From JBFGWM01 sp041588495 (GTDB lineage: Bacteria > Pseudomonadota > Gammaproteobacteria > Pseudomonadales > JBFGWM01): a stretch of DNA of 14,481 nt. Position numbers and translations under genes: made by a program. Below are positions 7,585-12,767 of the stretch, piece by piece. Within the stretch, counting starts at the first letter, position 1. Each line of letters opens with the position of its first letter. The notes beneath the pieces were generated by a model. That model made no database searches. It saw only the letters and a list, made by a program, of their open reading frames with translations, and had not been told where the DNA came from. The DNA is taken from contig JBFGWM010000046.1 of the NCBI GenBank assembly GCA_041588495.1, positions 1 to 14,481 of the forward strand, written 5' to 3'.

Positions 7585-8736
7585 ATGCGTTTGAATATCA
7601 AGCAACAGCCGCGGCCGCGCCGTACAACATCGTGCTCTTGGAACGCCCTCTGCATTTCGCTGTTGTCAGGCACACTCGCGCCGGCCGGCGCCTTCGCCGA
7701 TGTGCTGGAACTTGCCGACGGCAGCCGCCTGGTGGGCAAACTGGTGCGGATGGAAACGGAGTACGTACTGTTCCAGACCAGCTTCTCCGGCGAACTGTCC
7801 ATCGCCCGCAAGGCGGTCACCGGTCTCGAGACAGACGCACCGGTGGTGGTGTCCCTGGCCGATGGCAGCCGCCTGGTCGGCAACCTGCGTAACACGCCCG
7901 GTGAAGGGCAGCGCATCGCCACCCGCCTGGTCGGCGAGGTGCCGCTGGAACCCGCGCAGATCACCGCGCTCTGGGAGCCCGATGCCAAGGCGCCGGAAGT
8001 CGTGGCCATGGAGAAGGCGCAGCGGGAGCACGCGTTGCAGGTGGAGGAATTGCAGGCCGCGCGGCGCAGCGCGGATGATGTCTGGACCGGTGCGGCGGCC
8101 ATCGGCATCGCCGGTTCCGACGGCAACACGCGCAAGAACAACATGAACGGTTCGATCCAGGCCAAGCGCACCACCGAGTTCGATCGCCTGACGCTGGGTT
8201 TGCAGGGGCGCACTGCAAGCGACCAGGGGAAGCAGACCGAGGCCGAGGTCATTGCGACCGCCGGACTCGAGCGTGACTTCACCGAGCGCTGGTTCGCCTT
8301 CGGTGACGCGTCATTCGAGCGGGATCGCTTCGAGGACATCGACCTGCGCGCCATCTTCACCTCGGGTGTCGGTTACTTCGTGCTGAAAAAGCCCTGGCAG
8401 GAATGGAAACCGAAGCTGGGTCTCGGCTACCAGTTCGAGGCGTTCGAATCGACGCCGAACGAGGGGAGTTTCGTGCTCTCGATGGGGTACGAGTACTGGG
8501 TGACCATGGCGGGGCGGACGAAATTCGGTCACAACCTGACCTACCTGCCGTCCATCGAGGATCCGGGGAAGGACTACCGTGTGATCAGCGAGGCCACCCT
8601 GAAGTATCCGTTGTCTGCCGACGAGGCCTGGAACCTGCAGTTTTCACTGAAGCACCAGTTTGACGGCCTGGTGCCACCGGGCGTCAAGGACCTCGACACC
8701 CACTACAAGGTCAATATCGGCTACGACTTCGACTGA
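7585..8736 (+). CDS. DUF481-family outer-membrane protein
   Basis: A 383-residue exported protein. The N-terminus has a basic region (residues 1-13), a hydrophobic core (ALCISLLSGTLA) and a likely signal cleavage after AFA (residue 38). Residues 39-135 form a small domain with an exact internal duplication, LADGSRLVG, at 43-51 and 91-99. A short charged, helix-prone linker (140-163) follows. Residues 165-383 alternate polar and aromatic residues as in an outer-membrane beta barrel and match the DUF481 (YdiY-like) family in layout: a glycine-rich start (GIAGSDGNTRKNN), FERDRF, and repeated Gly-Tyr strands. The last residues are YDFD, so the usual terminal aromatic is followed by Asp. GGAG lies 14 nt before the ATG, a rather long gap. 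Function is unknown in the family. It is divergent from the efflux operon and probably monocistronic. Confidence 0.85.
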   Translation: MRLNIKQQPRPRRTTSCSWNALCISLLSGTLAPAGAFADVLELADGSRLVGKLVRMETEYVLFQTSFSGELSIARKAVTGLETDAPVVVSLADGSRLVGNLRNTPGEGQRIATRLVGEVPLEPAQITALWEPDAKAPEVVAMEKAQREHALQVEELQAARRSADDVWTGAAAIGIAGSDGNTRKNNMNGSIQAKRTTEFDRLTLGLQGRTASDQGKQTEAEVIATAGLERDFTERWFAFGDASFERDRFEDIDLRAIFTSGVGYFVLKKPWQEWKPKLGLGYQFEAFESTPNEGSFVLSMGYEYWVTMAGRTKFGHNLTYLPSIEDPGKDYRVISEATLKYPLSADEAWNLQFSLKHQFDGLVPPGVKDLDTHYKVNIGYDFD

Positions 8737-8746
8737 AGGCGGGTTG

Positions 8747-8770
8747 CCGCGGGCGGCAGTCCGCCCGCGG
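8747..8770. terminator. Strong hairpin between convergent genes, likely bidirectional terminator
   Basis: A perfect 10-bp GC stem, CCGCGGGCGG and CCGCCCGCGG, with a CAGT loop sits between the DUF481 stop (8734-8736) and the acyl-CoA ligase stop (8782-8784). No T tract follows on either strand, so it is not a textbook intrinsic terminator, but its position between two convergent stop codons supports an RNA 3'-end role for both genes. Confidence 0.7.
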
Positions 8771-8781
8771 GCCGCGTGGCC

Positions 8782-10452
8782 TTATTCCCAGAGTACGTCC
8801 TTGTCCGCGCTGTACCACTTGTCGAGGTACTGCTCGTAGTTTTTCTCCACGATGTTGCGCTTGATCTTCATGGTCGGGGTGAGGAAGCCATTCTCGATGG
8901 TCCATGCATCCCGCACGATGGCCAGGAATTGCAGGTGCTCGTGGGGATCCAGGCCTGAGTTGACCTCGGCCTTGAGTACCGCGAGCTCGGTTTCGAAGGC
9001 GTCTTTTTCCACCCCTTCCTTGAGATCCTGGATCGCATCCTCGGAAAGCATGATGAGCGCGTAGGGCTGGCCCTGGTCGGCGCCGGCCACGCAGCAGGCC
9101 TCGATCATCGGGTGTGCAGTCAGCTTGTTCTCGATCGGCGCGGGTGCGACGTATTTCCCCTTGCTGGTCTTGAACAGTTCCTTCACCCGGCCCGTGATCC
9201 TGAGTCGACCCTCGTCGTCGATCTCGCCCATGTCGCCCGTGCGCAGGAACCCGTCCTCGGTAATGTCTTCCGCCGTCTTCTCCGGGTTCTTGAAGTAGCC
9301 CAGCATCATGCCCGGACTTTTCACCAGGATCTCGCCGTTCTCGTCGATACGGGTTTCCACGCCCGGCGTGGAGTGCCCGACATATCCGACCCGCGCCTCG
9401 CCGGGACGGTTGGCGTGTGAGTAGGCGAAGTTCTCGGTCATGCCGTAGCCTTCGAGCAGTTCCATCCCGAGGCTGCGGTACCAGGCGAGGATGTCCGGCG
9501 GCAGCGGCGCGGAGCCCGTGGCCGCGTAGCGCACGTGTTCCAGGCCCAGTTGTTCGAGAATCTTGCGCTTGACCTTCTTGCTGATAAACGGGATGCGGAA
9601 CAGGAAATCCTGCTTGCGCTTGGGCAGCTTGGCGAACACGCCGGACTGGAACTTGGTCCACAGGCGCGGAACCGAGAAGAAGATGGTCGGCTTGGCCCGG
9701 CGCAGGTCCTCGAGGAATGTCGGCAACCCCTCGGTGAAGAAGATATGGAAGCCGAACATCAGCGCCGGCATCTCGAGGACGCCGCGCTCGAATACGTGCG
9801 ACAGGGGTAGATAGGAGAGCATGCGATCTTCCGGGGTCATCGGCAGGATCTGCGACATCCCGGTGGGCACCGCCATCATGCCCTTGAAGCTGGTCATGAC
9901 GCCCTTCGGCGCACCCGTGCTGCCGGAGGTGTAGACGATCGTCGCCAGGTCCTCGAGGTCCCGATCCGGGTTGCCGGTCATCGGGGCGACTTCCTTCACG
10001 GCTTCGTTCCACGGAATCCCGGCACCCTCGGGACCCTGGGGCAGGGTGACAATCGGCAAGCCCTCTGGAACGCCTTTCTTCATTTCATCCCAGGCGTCCA
10101 GCGGCCCGGCGAACAGAAGCTTCGCCTCACTATGTTCCAGGATGTAGCCCACGGTATCGCCATTCAGGGTCGGGTACAGGGGTACGGTGACATTGCCGGA
10201 CATCCAGATGGCGAGGTCGGCCATGATCCAGTGCGCACAATTCTGCGACATGAGGGCGATCTGGCTGCCTGCCGGTATATCCAGGGACTGGATATAGGAC
10301 GCCATCCGCCGCACCTGCTGGCCGACTTCCTTGAAGGAGTAATCGGTGACCTGGCCTTTCACGGGCTGGGTCAGGAAAATCCTGTCGGGGGTCTCGCGCT
10401 CCCAACGGTAGAATGCAGCCAGAGGAGAAACTTCTACTTTTAATTCAGGCAT
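8782..10452 (-). CDS. Long-chain acyl-CoA ligase (AMP-binding, FadD-like)
   Basis: A 556-residue adenylate-forming enzyme that activates a fatty acid with ATP and then loads CoA (or another thiol carrier). Visible motifs are the P-loop YTSGSTGAPKG (174-184), YLPLSHVFER (214-223, typical of long-chain ligases), GYGMTE (335-340), RTGD (404-407) with the ribose-binding aspartate, the hinge GRVKE (421-425), and the C-terminal TPTMKIKR (525-532) with the catalytic lysine. No signal peptide or membrane helix is seen, so it is cytosolic or membrane-associated. I chose the ATG at 10452 because it begins an LKVEVSPLAAFYRWE-type N-terminus and has GGGA 8 nt upstream; the frame is open to an ATG at 10560, but those 36 residues overlap apparent control repeats. 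It is divergent from the PilZ-like pair and 2.3 kb from the acyl-ACP-reductase-like gene, so a shared lipid pathway is plausible but unproven. Chain-length preference cannot be read. Confidence 0.92.
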   Translation of the reverse strand: MPELKVEVSPLAAFYRWERETPDRIFLTQPVKGQVTDYSFKEVGQQVRRMASYIQSLDIPAGSQIALMSQNCAHWIMADLAIWMSGNVTVPLYPTLNGDTVGYILEHSEAKLLFAGPLDAWDEMKKGVPEGLPIVTLPQGPEGAGIPWNEAVKEVAPMTGNPDRDLEDLATIVYTSGSTGAPKGVMTSFKGMMAVPTGMSQILPMTPEDRMLSYLPLSHVFERGVLEMPALMFGFHIFFTEGLPTFLEDLRRAKPTIFFSVPRLWTKFQSGVFAKLPKRKQDFLFRIPFISKKVKRKILEQLGLEHVRYAATGSAPLPPDILAWYRSLGMELLEGYGMTENFAYSHANRPGEARVGYVGHSTPGVETRIDENGEILVKSPGMMLGYFKNPEKTAEDITEDGFLRTGDMGEIDDEGRLRITGRVKELFKTSKGKYVAPAPIENKLTAHPMIEACCVAGADQGQPYALIMLSEDAIQDLKEGVEKDAFETELAVLKAEVNSGLDPHEHLQFLAIVRDAWTIENGFLTPTMKIKRNIVEKNYEQYLDKWYSADKDVLWE

Positions 10453-10484
10453 TTGTGGGTTCCCGCTGGTTTCTTGAAGTGGGG

Positions 10485-10504
10485 TTTTTGAAGATTTTTG
10501 AAGA
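10485..10504. repeat. Tandem 10-bp direct repeat TTTTTGAAGA x2
   Basis: Two exact adjacent copies lie 33-52 bp before the ligase ATG. A degenerate third copy (TTCTTGAAG) sits at 10471-10479. On the ligase strand this reads as an A-rich leader (TCTTCAAAAA twice), in which slippage, protein binding or a translational effect is possible. The function is unknown. Confidence 0.7.
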
Positions 10505-10538
10505 ACTGTCCAGCCTGACAGTGTAGCCTGTTCTGTCA
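10505..10538. promoter_or_regulatory. Operator-like cluster of three CTGTC/GACAG half-sites
   Basis: ACTGTC (10505-10510) and GACAGT (10517-10522) are perfect inverted arms with a 6-bp spacer. A third arm, CTGTCA (10533-10538), pairs with TGACAG (10516-10521) across 11 bp. On the ligase strand a -10-like TACACT overlaps the cluster at 10523-10528, but no good -35 is seen. Position directly upstream of the ligase suggests a binding site for a dimeric regulator, such as a FadR- or TetR-type fatty-acid sensor. That identity is inference only. Confidence 0.45.
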
Positions 10539-10581
10539 CGCGGGGCGCGCTCAGAGCCATGGGTTGCCCATGCGCTCACGC

Positions 10582-10610
10582 TGGATAATCAAGGGGTGAT
10601 TATTTAAGAT
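10582..10610 (+). promoter_or_regulatory. Candidate promoter with embedded inverted repeat, upstream of PilZ-like gene A
   Basis: TGGATA (10582-10587, 4 of 6 to the -35 consensus), a 17-bp spacer and TAAGAT (10605-10610, 4 of 6 to the -10 consensus) form a plausible sigma-70 promoter 40 bp before the ATG at 10650. A perfect inverted repeat, ATAATCA-AGGGG-TGATTAT (10585-10603), overlaps the -35 end and fills the spacer, where a bound repressor would block polymerase. Confidence 0.4.
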
Positions 10611-10649
10611 TTGTCGAGCGGTGGCCACCCTTGGCCAGGCCGATGACGA

Positions 10650-11345
10650 ATGCCGGAACACACGATGCCCACAGGAAAAGGAAAAAACTGGCTGGGAGGC
10701 GAAGAGCTTCCGACCATGAAGGTTTTGGAAAAAACCGGTGAACTTCGTCGTCGCGAGAAGCGCGAGCCTCCTGACCCGATATTCTGCTTCATTGATGAGG
10801 ACTGGAACTGGCACCGGGTAACCATTGCCCTGATGCTGGGCGAGGACTCGCCCGAGAACAACCTGCCGGTGGAACTGGTCGATTGCAGTGAGCTTGGTCT
10901 CTCGATCTCCTGTACCCGTGCAGTCGCGCGGGGTGCCGCAATTGGCGTCGTGGGCATGGACGCCATTGACCGGCGTGTTCTTTTTACAGACCATTACCGC
11001 GTCCGCAATGTGCGCAAGCGCCCCCAGGCGAGCGGCAATGGCGCGTCGCGAAATCGAAAACCCGATGGTGCGCAAGCATCTGCTGCCAGCGACGAGACTG
11101 ACCACATCTCATACACCTTTGGCGCAGTCGTCAGCGACAGTCTCGTGAAAGAGCCAACGACCCCCACGGAGTTCGTCTATGGCCTGTATCACGAAGAGGA
11201 AGCCTCCTACCTGCTGACCAAGGCGACCCTGGACAGCGTGTTCCTGAACCACCTCCGCGAGCAAGCCGATCTCGATATCATCGATACCCTGATTGAGATC
11301 AAGAATGTCCAGGCGGCTTTCGGGACTGCGAGCCCTGCCGGCTGA
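10650..11345 (+). CDS. PilZ-like protein A with conserved C-terminal extension
   Basis: A 231-residue, soluble, charged protein without signal or membrane helix. Residues 34-38 (RREKR) supply RxxxR, residues 78-83 read DCSELG, matching DxSxxG, and YTFGAVV (155-161) resembles the final PilZ strand. These are the signatures of cyclic-di-GMP-binding PilZ domains, though the spacer of 39 residues between the motifs is long and a low-complexity Ser/Ala/Asn insert (126-150) interrupts the domain. Residues 162-225 form an acidic, probably helical C-terminal extension shared with the next gene. Also conserved between the pair are IDEDWNWHR (48-56) and the LPT near residue 20. ATG 10665 is an alternative start; ATG 10716 is less likely because the LPT motif shared with B lies before it. 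Similarity to B shows a tandem duplication. The molecular output is unknown; the PilZ assignment is by motif only. Confidence 0.72.
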   Translation: MPEHTMPTGKGKNWLGGEELPTMKVLEKTGELRRREKREPPDPIFCFIDEDWNWHRVTIALMLGEDSPENNLPVELVDCSELGLSISCTRAVARGAAIGVVGMDAIDRRVLFTDHYRVRNVRKRPQASGNGASRNRKPDGAQASAASDETDHISYTFGAVVSDSLVKEPTTPTEFVYGLYHEEEASYLLTKATLDSVFLNHLREQADLDIIDTLIEIKNVQAAFGTASPAG

Positions 11346-11349
11346 TTTC

Positions 11350-11372
11350 CGCCCGGTGTCCCTTGTCGGGCG
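11350..11372 (+). terminator. Hairpin just after PilZ-like gene A, weak terminator candidate
   Basis: CGCCCG and CGGGCG form a 6-bp GC stem with an 11-nt loop, 4 nt after the stop codon. There is no T tract, so at best it is an RNA-stabilising or Rho-assisted end. Confidence 0.3.
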
Positions 11373-11476
11373 CGGGCCCCGATGAGCTTCTGAGGACGGT
11401 TCGCCCTCGCAATTGAAACGACGAGCCGTTCCCGGCGAGCCTCAGCGTAATTTCCAACTGTACATTTTACCGCCCA

Positions 11477-11504
11477 TTGGGTTAACCTGAGCCGATCGCA
11501 TAAT
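11477..11504 (+). promoter_or_regulatory. Candidate sigma-70 promoter for PilZ-like gene B
   Basis: TTGGGT (11477-11482), a 16-bp spacer and CATAAT (11499-11504, 5 of 6 to the -10 consensus) lie in the only AT-rich island of the spacer. The -35 matches only 3 of 6. The start of transcription would leave a leader of about 140 nt that contains the ATTGT/ACAAT stem and the CGGACC/GGTCCG repeat. Confidence 0.35.
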
Positions 11505-11558
11505 AATTAACCTATTGTTGTGGCGACAATTTTTGATGTGTGCGGCCTGTCGATTGAA

Positions 11559-11576
11559 CGGACCGGGTCCGGTCCG
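11559..11576. promoter_or_regulatory. Inverted repeat CGGACC-GGGTCC-GGTCCG in the leader of gene B
   Basis: Outer arms CGGACC and GGTCCG are perfect 6-bp complements around a 6-bp centre that repeats the same half-site (GGACC-G-GGTCC is also an interrupted palindrome). It is 74 bp before the GTG start. It could be a protein site or an RNA hairpin; nothing decides between them. Confidence 0.35.
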
Positions 11577-11650
11577 AAGCGTTGCGGGAGGCGGGTGATG
11601 GGCAGCGACCATCCAGGCTCCGGAATTCAGACCCGAGGGGGTGCTGGCTC

Positions 11651-12295
11651 GTGAACTCAGAAGATCTTGGTGGCTGGGCCTCGCTTTCGGGACTTCCGAC
11701 TCTGGAAGTGGGTTTGGTCGAGGAAGAACCGCGGCGCAGCGAGGCGCGGGAAGAGCCGGTAACGCCGCTCGTGTATCTCGACGACGACTGGACTCCGCAC
11801 CGCCTGCGTCTTTCCGTGTGCCGGGAAACACTCGACGGGTCCCGCGAGGAAACCGCCGAGTTGCTCGACTGCAGCGATACCGGGATGGCGGTCACCGGAA
11901 AACGCGCCGCGCGTTGCGGCGAACACATTTCGGTGGTTGCCGAGGACGCGGATGACGGCGAGGCCCTGTTCCGGGAGCCCTTCACGATTTGCAATGCGCG
12001 CCGTCAGCGCCTTGCCCCCCCGACTGGCGGCAAAGCGAGCTCATCCGACCCGGCTCATGGCAGCAGTCATATTGAGTACACCTTTGGCGTGACCGTCGAC
12101 AAGAGCATGGTTAACGAACCCGACAGGCCCGACAGGTACGTGTTCGGATTGAAACTCGAAGAGGGCGAGCACAGTCGGGTCTACAAGGCTTTCTTTGACA
12201 CCCTGCTGCTGGAGTACCTCGGGTCCGAGGCGGGAGATGACCTCGAAAAGGTCCTCGTGCAACTGAAACAGGCCTCTGCTCAGGGCGGGCCTTGA
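11651..12295 (+). CDS. PilZ-like protein B, tandem paralogue of A
   Basis: A 214-residue protein from the GTG at 11651, chosen because GAGGGG lies 10 nt upstream and the frame then aligns with paralogue A. The frame is open to a TTG at 11582, but that leader is not conserved. Residues 29-33 (RSEAR) give RxxxR, residues 73-78 (DCSDTG) give DxSxxG, and YTFGVTV (143-149) matches A. Other blocks shared with A are LDDDWTPHR (43-51), ISVVAEDADD (93-102), a low-complexity insert (125-138), and a C-terminal region with EPDRPDRYVFGL (156-167) followed by amphipathic, acidic helices to the end. No export signal or membrane helix is seen. Identity to A is clear but moderate, so the duplication is old or both copies diverge fast. 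The binding of c-di-GMP is inferred from the motifs; the role of the C-terminal extension is unknown. Confidence 0.72.
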   Translation: MNSEDLGGWASLSGLPTLEVGLVEEEPRRSEAREEPVTPLVYLDDDWTPHRLRLSVCRETLDGSREETAELLDCSDTGMAVTGKRAARCGEHISVVAEDADDGEALFREPFTICNARRQRLAPPTGGKASSSDPAHGSSHIEYTFGVTVDKSMVNEPDRPDRYVFGLKLEEGEHSRVYKAFFDTLLLEYLGSEAGDDLEKVLVQLKQASAQGGP

Positions 12296-12317
12296 GCCAA
12301 CCCGCGCCCGCTGCTTG

Positions 12318-12359
12318 CCGGTCTGCCACCTCGCCTGCGCGTCTCCGGCGAGCTACCGG
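12318..12359 (+). terminator. Two-tier stem-loop after PilZ-like gene B, possible terminator
   Basis: CCGGT (12318-12322) pairs with ACCGG (12355-12359), and inside it CTCGCC (12330-12335) pairs with GGCGAG (12347-12352). It begins 22 nt after the stop codon of gene B. No T tract follows, so termination would need help from Rho or be a 3'-end stabilising structure. Confidence 0.3.
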
Positions 12360-12659
12360 AAAACTTTCCACCGACCGATCATTTCCGCGGTTTCCAGTTC
12401 TGTTCGCATCTTCATTACTGACCGGTTGGGACCTGGATGGCGTCCCAGGCACGTATTGTGGCCGGGACGGTCATTCCGCCCGGCACGGAAATCTCTAGAC
12501 TTTCACGCCCTGTGGAGACCGCCGGAATGGTCGCCTATTCTAGATAGTCTCCCTTGATTCAGGCGGGCCCGGACCCTATTTCAACGCAGGTGATGTGTCC
12601 GCGCAGCTGCGATGGGCTGAGCACGTCGATCGTGGCCCGGGAGTTCCGGTGTGCCCGCA

Positions 12660-12680
12660 GCCGGGCCCATCCGGGCCGGC
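12660..12680. repeat. GC-rich hairpin sharing a 13-bp core with another intergenic site
   Basis: GCCGGGCCC and GGGCCGGC pair as eight base pairs with one bulged G around an ATCC loop. Its core GGCCCATCCGGGC (12664-12676) recurs exactly at 652-664, next to the palindrome GGGCCGGCCC in the intergenic region downstream of the MBL gene. It could be a REP-like dispersed element or chance in GC-rich DNA. Confidence 0.3.
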
Positions 12681-12767
12681 CATGCTGTCTGGTTCACCCT
12701 TGAGGAATGCGGATCAGTATTCCCGGGCTTCGCGCCCCTTTACAGAATTGCAACGAGGATTCAGCGA

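Larger units (their letters stand above)
11346..11650 (+). other. Intergenic spacer between the tandem PilZ-like genes
   Basis: No convincing gene lies in these 305 bp. From left to right it holds the hairpin at 11350-11372, an AT-rich island at 11453-11535 with a promoter candidate, a short AT-rich stem ATTGT/ACAAT at 11514-11530 that runs into five T residues, the inverted repeat CGGACC/GGTCCG at 11559-11576, and the ribosome site of gene B. The spacing and promoter-like island suggest gene B can be transcribed separately from A. Confidence 0.6.
12296..12767 (+). other. 472-bp intergenic region upstream of the reductase-like gene
   Basis: I see no gene I can defend here; the one 80-codon frame (12315-12557) has no ribosome site and is rich in Arg/Pro/Ser like a chance frame. 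The region holds a two-tier hairpin at 12318-12359, two TCTAGA-containing stretches (12494-12500 and 12538-12545), a GC hairpin at 12660-12680, and a GAGGA ribosome site at 12755-12759. A weak promoter candidate is TTGATT (12554-12559), 17 bp, TATTTC (12577-12582). The length suggests a long leader or an unrecognised small RNA. Confidence 0.5.

Noticed and set aside
10551..11105. A 184-codon minus-strand frame opposite PilZ-like A
   Set aside because: It is antisense to a gene supported by a tandem paralogue and by PilZ motifs, and has no recognisable features.
12440..12465. A sigma-54 (-24/-12) promoter around GGCACGTATTGTGG
   Set aside because: GGCAC is present, but the GC of the -12 element is not at the required 10-bp spacing from the -24 GG.
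12315..12557. An 80-codon plus-strand frame in the intergenic region before the reductase-like gene
   Set aside because: No ribosome site, overlaps a hairpin, and the composition (Arg, Pro, Ser, Trp) looks random; there is no supporting similarity I can recognise.
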